Assembly (NCBI GenBank): GCA_029959085.1
Contig: JARWIR010000016.1
Span: 5,315,441-5,379,440, forward strand
Direction: 5' to 3'
Source: Nemophila menziesii
Taxonomy: Eukaryota; Streptophyta; Magnoliopsida; Boraginales; Hydrophyllaceae
Length of the DNA stretch: 64,000 nucleotides
Under the pieces are notes generated by a model. That model had not been told where the DNA came from and searched no databases. It saw nothing but the letters and a program-made list of their open reading frames with translations. The translations under genes and the position numbers were made by a program. Shown here in pieces: positions 35,114 to 47,678 of this stretch (position 1 is the stretch's first letter; each line of letters begins with the position of its first letter).

Positions 35114-36589
35114 TGATGTCTCCCTATTTTTGATGATTTAATCTATCTTGGAGACATCATTTTAGTTGTATTTAATAGTTTATAGGTCGATTTTCTCACG
35201 ATTTAGTACACTTTCCTATTTTGTGTCTTGAATTGATTATTTATTATTTTTAGAGCATATTGGGTTTAATTATTTATTTAGTGTGAAGCTTTAGAGATAT
35301 ATGGTAATTAATTAGAGTCCAAATCAAAGACTAAGAGCTAAAGGAAAGAGATAAATATGGAAATTGAAGATAAGGAAGTAAAAGCTAAAAATATGGAAAA
35401 GGAAAAGTTGCCTTAAATCTGAATTCTAGCACCTACCACCACAAATCAGCTTATATCTCAAAATCGGTGAGGAATCTGGAGAAACGGTCAAGCAAAAATT
35501 TGGATATCTTTCCGAGACGATGAATTTCGACTACTCATACGCGTCAAACGGATGAGTATTGAAGCTGCTAGGACCAAAACAAAAACGAGGCTGATTCCAT
35601 GTTTTTGGGCTACGAATTTGAGTTGGGCTAGGAGTCCAATATTACCTTCTCCTTCAAGAAAACAAATTAGGTCAACCTATACATTATAAATGCAGCCTAT
35701 TAATATTAGAAAATCATCCTTGACCAAACCTTAAGGTCAGGAAGAAGCTATAACACAAGAAGAGAAGTCTGGAAGGAGCTGTGCATCAATCATGTCTTCT
35801 TCAACCTTTAATTCTGTAATTCTTTTCTTTTATTTTATTAGTATGAATTAATTCTATTTAGCTTGATTTTTAGCATATATGTATGAACCCTAGTTTTGGT
35901 TGACATCTATCTAATTTGATTGAATTTATGTTTTGATTTCTCTGTTTATGTGTTGGATTTATATTCTGTGTTCTTTATGGTTGCAAACATATAGGATTAC
36001 CATCATAGTAGTTAGATAATCGGTATATTTGACTATAGAATTAGCACATAACGTCTAGAATAAGGTTTGATCTGACAATTCAGCCTAACTAGATAGTCAA
36101 TGGTTTAGTGTATTGTTATTTAATCAATTGCAGGAACAGTTTGCTTAGGTTCTTATTGACACAGGTAAACCCTATTTGAAACTACCTAGCGCAATTGAAA
36201 CCAAACTATTGAAACACTACATGATTCATACCTTACATGTTTAGAACGGCAAAACTAGTGGGGATTACTCAAGCTAAACTCTCATACTATCTTCTTTTCT
36301 TTAATTTTATTTTCTGTCTTTTAATTTAGTAGTTTAGTTTTCTTATTAAAACCCAAATAAAAATCTATCTTTAGTTTTCTTTCTACTTGCGTACTATCTG
36401 TTCTAACTCTCATATTTGCACTTGAATATTTGCATAAATTCTTCTTAACCTTCGTAGTCCCTGAGGAACGAATTCTACTTAATCATTAAAACTTGCATAC
36501 GATCTGTATACTTGCAGAACCGTGCTCAGCTTAGGGTGTTTATTTTCACTTATTTTATACATCTTTTTATCACACCTTAGGCGACACCA
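35114..36589 (+). mobile_element. Solo Athila-like LTR inside LINE-c
   Basis: Starts tgatgtctccc and ends ggcgacacca, flanked by a perfect 5-bp duplication tcgac (35109-35113 and 36590-36594). At 1476 bp, it aligns with the LTR of element A: the shared early part ggagacatc, then cactttcctatttt..., gtgtgaagcttta and the same order of later blocks. No interior remains, so it is the product of recombination between LTRs. A TATA-like cattataaatgc is at about 35681. Confidence 0.85.
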
Positions 36590-36732
36590 TCGACAAATCG
36601 AAACTTTTATATATGAAGCTCAAAACATCAATGTTTTACAACTTTTGCCCAATATAGTATGGACTTACACCTTACTCCTACACATTATATTAACTATTAA
36701 AAAACTCTATAATCAAATATAATGAAATAAAG

Positions 36733-37416
36733 CTAACTATTACAAACTTTATCAGCTAATTTCGCAGAACTCTTACATTTAAATTTTCTCTTTCTCAGTT
36801 TTAAAGCCACAAATGAGATGATACTGTTATAAAATATGTCTTCATTGATCTCTCTATCTCCATGATCCTTGTGGTTTCTTTCGCACCAAATGAAATAAAT
36901 ATACGTGGTGATACAAACACTCAAAAGAAGCAATATTTCCGTGTTTGCACAAGCTTTTTTACTGTCCACTAGCAACTCATGAATAGAATTGATAGTGATA
37001 TTAACACTACAGCTTTTAAGAATACGCAACAAAACAAACCTTGAAAAATCACATTCAACAAACAAGTGTTTTGCATCTTCATCTTTTACTTTACATAAAG
37101 GGCATATAGCTGAAACATTTAATCCCCACTCTCTCATTCTGTTCCTAGTAGGTAGTCTATTCATAGCAGCAAGCCAAGATATGAATGAACATCTAGGAAT
37201 ACAAGTCTTGGCCCAAACTACATCACTCCATGGCACTTTATCCTTATGTTCAGTAATACTTCTTAAGGTTTTCTTGTATGTGAACTGATCTTTATCATTT
37301 TCAACCCAAGTAATAATATCAGTTTTATCCACCAAATTAATATCGTGTATATTAGGAAAAATCTTCCCAATACATGGAGAAATTCTCCATCTCCCTCTAC
37401 CAAAACACTCTTTCAC
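36733..37416 (-). pseudogene. LINE-c zf-RVT region, C-terminal end of ORF2
   Basis: An open frame of 227 codons. FTYKKTLRSI and WSDVVWAKTCIPRCSFISWL are followed by the Cys/His module (CPLCKVKDEDAKHLFVEC). The stop comes about 100 residues later with no RNase H domain. This is the other plant L1 type, unlike LINE-b and LINE-d. The region between 37417 and 37955 is frameshifted. Confidence 0.8.
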
Positions 37417-37955
37417 TTTTTATTGCAGCTCAGATTGTATTCATCAAGTTTAATATTCAATATTTCTTGAACACTTCTCTTATTTACCCCTTTGTGCCAC
37501 AGTATATAAGTCGAGTTACCATTACCAATCTCATGATATATCAGCTTATATGCTACATTTCTTATTTTAAGTATCTGCTTCCACAACCATGACTAATGTT
37601 GTTTTTTATTGAGGCCCCAAATACACTTTTGCTTAAGTATGTTTGTGTTAACCCACCTACTCCACAATTCTGACCCTGTGAGTAAAATCTCCAAAAAATA
37701 GATAAAAGACAGGTTTTATTCATAATTTCTATGTTGGGAATATTCAAACCTCCCTCTTCTTTGTTATAACATATGTTTTCCCATGCAACTCAAGCTCCAT
37801 TTGCATCTTCTAGGGTACCTTTCCATAGAAAACCTGACATTCTCTAATTAAGCTTGTAGATAACTTGTTTTGGATGCAAGAATACCTTACACCAAAACAT
37901 AATTTCTCACCAAAACCACCCTTATAAGCTCCACTCTACCTGCATAAAAAAGAAG

Positions 37956-39229
37956 CTATGAACACCACTGTTTGATACTATTACATATTCTTTCAACTAA
38001 CACATTACCATTATTGACACTCAGTTTTTTTGAGTTTAAAGGGACCCCTAGATATCTTACAGGTAGTGATCCCAATTTAATACCCAAAATATTAGAAATC
38101 TCAGCTTTAGTATCATCATTTACCCCACCAAAGTATAGCTCGCTTTTTTGAAAATTAATGTGTAAACCAGAGCATCTAGTAAACAGATCAAGGGCCTCTT
38201 TGACCATACCAGCTGACCTTGTGTCACTTCTCATAAAAATAAGCATGTCATATGCGAAAATCAGATGATTAAGGTTAACTTCTTTGCACCTAAAATGAAA
38301 CCTGAAATTCTTCTTCTCTGATACAATCTGAAATAAGCAAGAGAAAACCTCCATACATATCGCAAAAAGATAGAGGGGAGAGGGGGTCTCCTTGTCTGAG
38401 CCCTCTCTTCCCTTTAAAATACCCGTACGCCTATCTATTAACACATATAGAGTATGAAGGTAAGCATACACACATATCAATCCAGTCAATATACTTCTTA
38501 GGAAACTTTAGTGCATAGAGAATAATTAACAGGAAATGCCAGTTAACACTGTCATACGCCTTTGCAAATCTAAGTTTATGGTACAAGATGAACTAGTTGA
38601 TATTTTTTCATACCCTAGCACCACTTCTTGAGCCACCAATATGTTGTCGCTTATACACCTATCTCCCACATAGGCTGCTTGGTTTAAGGATATGATAGAG
38701 CTCATAATTTTCTTTAATCTGTTCATAAGGATTCTTGAATTAGTCTTATATATAATGTTCACACAGGAAAAAGGACGTAATTTCTTTACGCTTGAAGGTT
38801 TTTTCTCTTTAGGGATCAGTATAATATTTGAGAATTAAATTGGTTTTAAAATTTACCTGATTGAAAGCATTGTTTTATGGCAGAGCAAAAATCCTCTTAT
38901 ATTATACTCCGGGAAGATTTAAAGGGAAACGCTGTCAATCCATCATGCCCTAGGATTTTCCCATCTCCAATTGCAAACAGAGCAGCTTTGATTTCCTCAT
39001 TAGATATTGGAGCAACTAGTGCATCATGAAAATCTTCTGATACCTCCTTGTTTAAAATAGATTTAATAGTGTTGATAGAGCAGTTTTCTTGATCATTTTC
39101 CTCTGTACCAAGTAAACTAATATAATAGTTCACAAATTCAGATTTAATATCCTCAGGATCAGTGAGTATTGTACCATCTTCTCTAATAATAGTAGCAATG
39201 TGATTTTTAGAAACTCTTCCCTTTATCAT
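37956..39229 (-). pseudogene. LINE-c reverse transcriptase
   Basis: The piece 38897-39229 has GDGKILGHDGLTAFPF (usually GPDGFTA). The piece 38526-38762 has NIIYKTNSRILMNRL and QAAYVGDRCISDNILVAQE. The piece 37956-38489 carries the palm and connection, with PSPLYLFAICMEVFS, FAYDMLIF at 38247-38258 and following, and LPVRYLGVPLNSKKL. The catalytic FADD is FAYD here, so a metal-binding Asp is lost. Several shifts. Confidence 0.8.
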
Positions 39230-39263
39230 TTTTAGTAGTACTCAAAGCTACAGTCATAATCAG

Positions 39264-40150
39264 TTACGAACATATCTCTGATTTTTGTTTCATAGCTTCA
39301 TGATGATTAATGGTTTCCACTTCTAACTTCTTGACTATAATCTTTTCTTCAGCTAAGTCAGTACTTATATAGCTTCCTTTTATAATTCTGGATTGGACTA
39401 TTTCTAACTGAGCTTTAATATTATTCATATCTTCTGAGGTTCTCTTAAAGTATTTATTATTGAACTTCTTTAACACTCCTTTGACTTCTCTAAGTTTCAT
39501 ACATAAAGTAAACATACGATTCCCATAAAATTTGGCATTACGAGCTCCAAGTAATTTTCATGTGTTGTCCAAACTTTGAAAAACGTAAAAGCGTAAGGAG
39601 TAGTTTTTTTATGTGCTCCAATTGTAAGTCTTATTGAACAACGATCAGAAGTTGAAGGGGGAATAATCACTTCATTTGATTGATATCCACTCAACCATTT
39701 ACTATTTATAAAAACTCTATCAATTTTGCTCGCTCTAAGTTGCCCTGTATTATTCTTATTTGTCTAAGTAAAGTATTGCCCCCCATATTGGTGTTCTTAT
39801 AAAGAAGCATCTTCAATACAATCTGCAAATTTTAAAGAGCTATTAGGTAGTATGTCACAATTTAGCCTATCTTCTATGTTAAGTATCTCATTATAGTCCC
39901 CCATATAGCAGATAGGGTGGTCTTGATAATCATGACTAAGCTTTATAATATCATTCCATAATAAAACTCTTTCATCATCATCATTACTAGCATAGATATA
40001 CCCCAGATCAGAAGATATATTTGTAGCTATTAATGTAACACTGATGAAGATTAGTTGAGATAATTCATAGATTAACTTTACTTCCATATAATCCTTATCC
40101 CATAACACCCAAATTCTACCAGTATCACATTTATTATAGTTGTGAATCAC
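39264..40150 (-). pseudogene. LINE-c endonuclease and EN-RT linker
   Basis: The piece 39797-40150 reads GRIWVLWDKDYMEV and later CYMGDYNEILNIEDR, matching the GDFN motif with Tyr for Phe. The start of the domain, near 40290, is decayed. Pieces 39497-39694 (CSIRLTIG) and 39264-39515 are the end of EN and the helical linker to RT. Confidence 0.75.
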
Positions 40151-40304
40151 CTTTAAGTGAGCACTTATTATTGATAACTCTTTTGAATCTTCACTTTAGT
40201 TTAAAGAAGACCAATCAGTTTAATCTTATTGCTTAAGATAAAATCCCTAACATCTAATTGTCTGAGAAGGTTATTAAACCCTCTCACATTCCAGGAGGCA
40301 ATAT

Positions 40305-41553
40305 TCATAAATTAGGGGGTCTTGTAACCTCCCTTTCACCACCTTGATTGATAAATTCTAGCAAACTAGTGTCTAATTCACTCACATCATTGCCTTGTAG
40401 TTTTTCAAAAGCATTAATACTAGTCACATATGTAGAAGTAGTAGCATTATCTTTCCTGTTCTGACCCTTATGACTAGTAACTTTCCAATCATTCTCATCA
40501 AGCTTGTCTTTACCCTTATCATTTTTGTTCCCCATATTGACTTTTGGAACCCATACTTTAACCATATTGGGACATTTATCCTCTAAGTGTCCTATTCTAT
40601 TACATTTCACTCATACTTTAGGTTTCCAATCATATTCCACCTTAACAATCTACAATTCCTCCATTCCAATATCAAAAAATAGTTCATCTGGCAGTTCTTT
40701 TTTTGTATCTATTTCAATACATACATGTGCATAACCAAGTCTGGATCTAGACTCAGTCATGGTGTCCATCTGTAAAGGATTACCAATTCCACTAGCTATG
40801 TAACTCTGACCTCGCCTTGTCCATAGAGCCATGGGTATGTTTATAAGTCTAACCCATGTTGGAATTTTTGAAACATCTATTTTCTCAAATTGCATTCCCA
40901 TACTCCAAGGTCGTAGTAACAATGGAGCACCATTTATATTCCACACCTGCTCTAAAACTTTACTGCGCATTTGTTCATTCGAAAAACTTAAGAATGAAGG
41001 TCCCTTGATTACTCGATTTAACCACGATTTTACCAAATTTAGTCCACTGGAACTTAACAAAATTCACTATGTTACAGAAAGGGGGAGAATCTAAAAATTT
41101 CCCTATTAAGCAACTTTCCCATTGAATTGAACCTTCCTCTAAAACATCTTTCGCAGGGGTTATAATTTTCTTACCTCCTTGACGAATCGGCACATGATAA
41201 TCCAATTTAAGTACAGGGTTTTCATTACCTCCAAATAATTTCGACCATCTCTGAGGTTTCATCTTTGAATCAGTCAGATCTGCAACTTTTTCTGGTGAAT
41301 TACTTTTATCCGGAGTAGCTGGAGTAGTCTCCTTAACCTTAACCACTTCTTCTTCACTACTAATTTCTCTACTGAAAGTAGAAGCGGGTGGAATAGTTTC
41401 ATTATTCTCGTCGTCTGGAGAGAACATCGTTTTAGTGATGTTTGTATACTTTGTTTTGCTCTTTGATTTTGAATGTGTAGCGTTAACACGAGATGAGTTG
41501 AACGTTTTTGTCATTTCTGAGTCAAAGAGAGTCAGCAAGAAAAGGAAAATCAA
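40305..41553 (-). pseudogene. LINE-c ORF1 (DUF4283 + CCHC knuckle)
   Basis: N-terminal part open at 40975-41553: a Ser/Thr-rich start (probable ATG at about 41514, MTKTFNSS), then RWSKLFGGNENPVLKLDYHVP typical before DUF4283. A shift leads to 40650-41060 with the DUF4283 core: LLLRPWSMGMQFEK, VRLINIPMALW and GYAHVCIEID. The knuckle at about 40575-40615 is KCNRIGHLEDKC, with the preceding Cys codon now a stop. A C-terminal basic/acidic tail is open at 40305-40610. ORF1 proteins bind the LINE RNA. Confidence 0.8.
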
Positions 41554-41881
41554 AAGGAAAAGGGTAAGAAGATGAAGTGAGGCGGAAGGGGATGTTTTTG
41601 GTGTAGTGGGTGAGTACGAAAGTGGAGGTGAAAAATTCCAAAAAGTTGTTAGATCCCAGATTTTGTGACTAACACCTTATCTGAATAAAAAAAGAAGCTA
41701 GAAATGGAAAAAAAAAAGAGGTGGAAAGTGGTGTATGGAACGGAAATTTAATGGAATAAAACTTAAAGGCTATGAATGACTAGGGAGAGGAATTGTTTTA
41801 GTTGACTCTCATTTGACCAAACTTTTTCTTCATTAAATAATTTGTATTTGTATTTAAAATAAATGCCTCAGTGTGATGTTT

Positions 41882-42868
41882 ATTAAGACAAAATTAGCAG
41901 CAAGCATTCTTGGTTTAGTAAACCATCATGATAATGTCCAAAATTTACTTAAATCCATTGATAACCAGTTCGTCACTTCAGAAAAGGCTTTAGAAAGAAC
42001 TCTAATAATGAAGCTCGCTTCACTTAGGCTCACAAGTGTTAGAGGTGTACGTGGGCACATCATGCTGATGAGGGATATTTCGACTCAACTTAAGAATCTC
42101 GAGGTACATATTTCTGAGTCTTTTCTTGTGCACTATATTTTGAACACCCTTCCAAATCAATGAGGACCTTTCAAAATCTCCTATAACACCCATAAAGATA
42201 AATGGTCAATTAATGAACTGATGACCATGTGTATTAAAGAAGAAGAAAGGTTGTTAATAGAAAAAGGTGAAAGTGCAGTGACGGCTACTCAAGGAAAAGG
42301 CAAAGCAAAGAACAATCAGAAGGGGAAAGGAAAAATAACACCTCAAGCTGATATTAAGAACGAAGCTAAGTGTTTTTCTGTAAAAAGAAAGGACACATGA
42401 AGAAGGAATATGCTAAATTCCAGAAATGGCTTCAGGATAAAGGTAATCCTACCTCGGTTGTTTGTTATGAATCTAATTTTTTATGTTAATATTAACACCT
42501 GGTGGATTGATTCTGGTTCTTCAATCCATGTTTCCAACTCTTTACATGGTATGAAAAACCTAAGGAAACCAGTGGGCAGTGAGTAATGCATCTTTTCCAG
42601 AAATAAGATGGGTTTACATGTGGAAGCGGTTGGAACATGTTATTTATATTTAAGTAGTAGTGGTTGTGTTTTGAAATTATAAAAGACTTTTTATGTTCCA
42701 AGTTTTTCTAGAAGCTTGATTTTTGTTTCCAGACTTGTACCTTTGGGTTATTCCTTTACATTTTCAAAGACATTTTTTAGTATTTTCAATAAATCTGAAT
42801 ATGTTGGGAATGGTATTTTATTTAAATGTCCAAATTGGTACAAAGAGTTGTAATATAAATGAGGATTC
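41882..42868 (+). pseudogene. Copia gag C-terminus and protease
   Basis: Open at 41873-42163: IKTKLAASILGLV, LLKSIDNQF and VHYILNTLPNQ, the UBN2-type gag domain. The CCHC knuckle near 42365-42410 has lost one T (frameshift) and its last Cys is Tyr. The protease active site reads WWIDSGSSIHVSN at about 42501-42540. A stop and further decay follow to the insertion of element B. Confidence 0.8.
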
Positions 42869-44471
42869 TGGTGTCTCCTAGTGTGTGATAAAATCACCAC
42901 CCTAAATGAGAGGACACTACCTGCAAGTGCACGGATTGTTCCGAGTAATGTGTAAATAATACAGATTTCTTTCTCAGGGACAGTTAGTTATAACACTGGT
43001 GTTAATCGGAATAGTAGAAGTAATTTCTAAAATGGAAAAGTAAGATGATAGGATTTCTGTTTGGTTTTGATTTAGAACTAATGATGCAATAAAATAAAGT
43101 ATTGAAATGATTAACTGAAAAGAAATAATGCAAGTAAATAAGGCCGGACGCATGAATGATAGATGTACTTGAGTCTCGCAAGAGTTTCACTTAAATCTCT
43201 ATAATCAATGCTTCTGTTTAAAGGCTAAATTGGTATTAGTGTATTATCGGAACTCTAATATCTCCTAACACCCGTCAGGGTGGACTTAGGAGCTATTCTA
43301 TGGTATTATAAACCCCGTCCGGGCGATCATACCTACATTCTAATATTTAAGTCTTTTACCCAATTGGTTGCGTGGTTAGTCAAGCCCTTCAGTATCATTG
43401 ACGAATACCACGCGTCTAATACCTAGGTCCGTAATTAACCCCCCCCCCCACCACCCCCCCCCCCCCCCCCGAAAAGGTGATTTCTTCGACAGTAAAGTGA
43501 ATAGCCTAATTATTAAAACCTACTTTCGGTTCATGACTTCAAAAATAGTAATTAAATTCACGATAATAGTCAATACAAAATACCTAGTTTAAATTAAATC
43601 ATACACTCCCAAATTTAGAAAACATTAATTAAATAGATTAGGGATTAACCCATAATTCCGATTCTCGGGTATTAAAGAAATTAGATCATGTTCGAATTAA
43701 AGACTAAAATAAATATAAAAGAAGACATTATTCTAAATTAAAAAATCGAAATAAATAACCTGGGGGTTGGATTGGTTGTTGTTGGAAGAATAAAATTCCT
43801 CCAACTCTAGCCTTCTCCTCTTCCTTTTTGCTCTGACTTGAAAATAATGAAGCGTAGAATTGAATTCTCTGAAATGTGTCTAAAAAGGAGCTGTAAAGGT
43901 CTATTTATAATTCTCTAATTTGGATTGGGCTTTTACTTAAGAATAATAAGTCAAAATATAAAAAGCCCAAGTAATCTTTAAGAATCATGTAACTGTTGTA
44001 TAGCCTGTAGTAAAACGGCCTTAACTTTTGCGTCTCACGTCCAAATCACCTGGTTCTAGTCCTCAAATCTTCCTCACTCAAAGGCACAAATTTCTCTCTC
44101 AGATATCCATGCCTGAATCGGTGCCGAAGTGGCTCGAAATCAGTAATTAGTGACAGGTTTCCATATTTTCAGCTCTTTTAGTCAACTCTTCGGGTAATCT
44201 TTTTTTGCTTTTGACCTCTCCGCTTGATCTAAGACTTTAATTATCACTTTTCCTTCTTGTATTAGTGCTTAATAGCATCCATTGACCTAAGAACTTTATA
44301 CTAAAAACAAACAAATTAGCGTACTAAAGCTCTAGAAATTAAATATCGTAATTCTACGGGGAGAAAATACAATATAACGAAATAAGCATAAAAGTCTATC
44401 AAATAAGTCTACTATTCACCTAAAATTATGTCTCCTAAGGGAATATATTTAGAACAAAACGGGAGACATCA
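42869..44471 (-). repeat. 3' LTR of element B
   Basis: 1603 bp; plus-strand ends tggtgtctcc and gggagacatca. It contains a long C tract at about 43440-43471 on the plus strand. The layout is that of the LTR of element A in reverse. Confidence 0.9.
43440..43471. repeat. Poly-C tract in the 3' LTR of element B
   Basis: About 30 nearly uninterrupted C residues on the plus strand (G in the element's own RNA), broken by a few A. The 5' LTR has a matching tract at 50621-50648. Confidence 0.85.
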
Positions 44472-44500
44472 AGACCCCAAACTCAAACCTTTATCGTCCC
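44472..44500 (-). other. Polypurine tract of element B
   Basis: Reads, on the minus strand, gggacgataaaggtttgag followed by tttggggtct, directly before the LTR start. Almost identical to the tract of element A. Confidence 0.78.
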
Positions 44501-46589
44501 AACAAAGTAAAACAAAAACAAAGGCCTTAGGTGAAACGCAAAAATGCAGAGTCTAGTGAATAACACCCAAAGCATAACTTAAAACAAATATCATATAGTA
44601 TGACCTAGGAATTAATATACACGTACACCTACCATGCATAATCAAACACAAATAATATCAATCCACAATTAATTTCACAATGCTAGAAGGTTACACTTAC
44701 TACTTATCTCAAGATGGTGGCTATAGGGTGTTCATCGATCCCCACTCGCTTTGAACGCTCCACTTAGCTTACTCCCTATTAGATAAATTATAAATCCATT
44801 ATGTATCTAGGAATCACGAGGTTTGTATAGTTTTAGCGTAGGCTTAGGGACGGTATGGTATGTATATTTGGTAAATTTGAAGTGAGATTTTGTCTCTCTC
44901 CTCACTTACCATCAACAACTGTTCAAGTGCTTGAGTTTACACTCGAATAGTTTCTCACTCAACCCATTTGACGCACTAATTTAGTTTCCCTAGATTTACC
45001 CAATAAGCACTAAATATGATTTATAAGTTTCCACTTTGCAAGTTACTTTTATTTTTTTCATATATATATTTTTCTTTTTCATTCTTTTTATTTTTGTATA
45101 AGATATCCCTGACCATCATTTTGTTGTGAATGGTCATGTCTTTTATTTTTTTTTCTTTTTTTTGTCAAAGACCCAGACAACGGGTTACAAATAATACATC
45201 ATCACAAATCGCGCGTAAATACAAACGCATATAAATCTCTCCCAAATGTAATTTCCCAATAATGAAACCCACCACCCCAAATTCAAGCTCAAGACAAGAA
45301 GTCTCAGGATCGTAATTCAAGTGCGGGTCTTATGGAAATGCCTAATAAACTAAAGGGAAATGGCTTATATCGTGGCGACAAAAGAAAGACTTTAAGGATA
45401 AAAATGGGGCTAAGAAGGATATAACTAAATTAAGAGATAGAAAGCTAAAAAGTCTCAAATGGCTATGAAATAACTGCCTCTATAATTTTCCTAGTTACAT
45501 AGCTTGCCTATAGTTCATACCTAAGTGGGTTCTCTACTCATTTAGATCTCACGTGCTACAAACCACTCATTTTCCTTAAGTACAAGTTTAATTCTTTTGC
45601 ATTGTTCATTAATTTTTCCTTACAATTACCTAATGTTTGCATTCAATTAAAGTGCATCTTACACTAACTCATAAGGTCTACTATTTTCTATCATAAATTT
45701 ACAAAAAGTATGCTTAATGGGGACATTAAAAATACTCTACAGTCAAACACAACCCTTAAATCAATTTTACTGAAAGCAGTAAAACAAATAACACATAAAA
45801 TTGGGATGAGGCAACGAACCCCACCCCAAACTCAAAAATGAGTTGTGTCCCCATGACTCGAAAAGACTCAATAAAGCAAATAAACTATTATACACTACTA
45901 AATGATAGAGGGAAAAGGACACGTATCTTAACTAGGACTAGGCTGGTTTTCAATTTTGCGTTCAGGTTGAGGTTTTGAATTCTCCTTCATCAAGGTGTAA
46001 AGATCATTAATGGTTGTGTTCATCTTGATTATAGTGTCATTCATTACCTCGAACTCTTTTGTCATATTTCGCACAGTTTGCATCTCCTCCTAGCCCTCTA
46101 AATCATCACCTCCTCTATGGAAATCTTCCATCAACACCCAACTTCTTGTCTCTTCATGTTCTTCGTGCCTTTTCCAACCTCCATGGTTATCTCTGATGAC
46201 CAAAAACTCAAAGCTTCAAGAACTCCCAAAAGTTTTAATAAAATCAGTAACTTTAGTGTTCTTGAAGGTGTACAGATATGATTTATAATGTGTTTTGAGC
46301 TGGGTCATGAATATTTCAAGGTTTGGGAAAGGTTTAATGAATAAATACAAGTCTTGGTGAAGGAAAAGATTTGGATTAAAGTGTGAATCTTTGGTGTTTT
46401 GGAAGGATTTATGATATGATCGAATGTTTGGATGATGTTTGGAGGGATGGTTTGATGATGTTTTAATGTTTTAATGGTGGTTTGAAGGTATTTATGGAGT
46501 ATGGATTCGTTTACAATGAAGTTCCATGAATGAGAGGCTAAAGAAGAAGGAAGAAATTTGGCTTCTATAAGGTTTAGGTTAAAAATCGT
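44501..46589 (-). other. Non-coding 3' half of element B
   Basis: AT-rich, no supported ORF. Long blocks align with element A: 44640-45010 with the stretch at about 4560-4900 of A, 45240-45320 with 4205-4280, and 45795-45870 with 3665-3740. A microsatellite-like T-rich part lies at 45040-45170. Confidence 0.65.
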
Positions 46590-46870
46590 TGCTCTGACCG
46601 GCTTACCGGGCTTCTCACCGGCTAACCGGGCTTCTCACCGGCTAACCGGTGAAGCCTCTTTTCCTTTTTCTTCTACACGCAACCCATTTTTTCCAGGAAT
46701 TAATCACTTTTCGCGCAGAGCTAGACCGGTATACCAGTCAGATTACCGGCTAGCCGGTCGCGCGATATGATTTTTCAATGACGCGATATGAATTTGCGTT
46801 TACTTGGCTAACATACAGTAGGCTGACCGATATACCGGTCATATGACCGTCTAGCCGGTCCGTATAACCA
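46590..46870. repeat. CpG-rich accgg repeat array in element B
   Basis: Multiple accggctaaccggg and gaccggtatacc units on the plus strand, including three near-identical accggcttaccgggcttctc units at 46598-46645 and looser copies to 46867. The position matches the arrays of A (2590-2975) and relic C (25370-25760). Confidence 0.75.
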
Positions 46871-47039
46871 CTTAGACACTAAAAAACTCCGTCTTACACC
46901 TGTTTAATCCCAAACTCAAGGATTTTAACACCTGCAAATCATCAAAAACACTACCACCCTTCTCATTTCTTAAAATTATACACTAATACTAAATTATACA
47001 CTACAAAAAAAATAACATGAAAGCAATAAACAAATACAC

Positions 47040-47577
47040 AGATAGAATGGCTTTTGTTTAACGTCGTGAAGCTCGACGGTTTACCTCTTGCATCATTCCT
47101 TAACATAACCTCCCCAACAGTTAGTGAGGTTATCAACATTTGCTACGCGGAATTCGCATCCCTTGGCTATTATTCCAACTAGTTTCTCTTAGATAACCTT
47201 TGTGACCATGAATGGTCCTAGCCAAGAGATTTTGAATTCACGCGCTTTCGGAGGAGAGTCAGGCTTTTTCATTGCGACTTCTTCACCCACTCTGAACTCA
47301 TTTATCTTTTTTTAGGTTCTTTTGGAACCTTCATGTCACGTGCCTTATATTTCTTCTTTGCATGATCGAGGTGTGGACTTCCCTTAGGATATGGAGGAGT
47401 TGTATTTGGTGGTTTCTTTCTTAACTCTCTTTCCTCCATTCCTAAGGTTGCCACAACCTTAGTTGGCTCCTTCTCTACCTGTTCAATTACATCCAACCGG
47501 AAGCATTCCTCCTTGGAATACGATAACTTCATTGGCCTAAACACGTTGAACTTTACCTCCTCGTCTTGGATACGCAT
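47040..47577 (-). pseudogene. Post-protease to post-integrase junction of element B
   Basis: Open at 47302-47577: MRIQDEEVKFNVFRPMKLS, usual after Athila protease. After stops it continues directly as NEFRVGEEVAM and ISWLGPFMVTKVI, the sequence that normally follows integrase. RT, RNase H and integrase (normally well over 1000 codons) are therefore deleted, with the joint near 47300. Confidence 0.72.
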
Positions 47578-47678
47578 GATTAATTCTCCATTCTATACAT
47601 CAATAAGAGTACGCCTCGTGGCTAGGAATGGTCTTCCCAAGATAATGGGGAAATTCTTATTTGCGTCGTAATCAAGTA

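Larger units (their letters stand above)
35103..41866 (-). mobile_element. LINE-c: L1-type retrotransposon without RNase H, inserted in copia gag
   Basis: A perfect 15-bp target duplication ctcagtgtgatgttt (35088-35102 and 41867-41881) flanks a minus-strand LINE. The T run at 35101-35107 is its poly-A tail. The order, read from high to low coordinates, is 5' leader (41866-41560), ORF1, endonuclease, RT, zf-RVT, then 3' untranslated region with a solo LTR inserted 6 bp from the tail. The copia gag frame is restored precisely across the duplication. It is full length in layout but has stops and shifts in every domain. Confidence 0.9.

Noticed and set aside
43440..43471. Poly-C tract as a possible assembly gap filler
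   Set aside because: A similar tract sits at the homologous place in the other LTR and contains interrupting A residues, so it is more likely real, though its length is uncertain.
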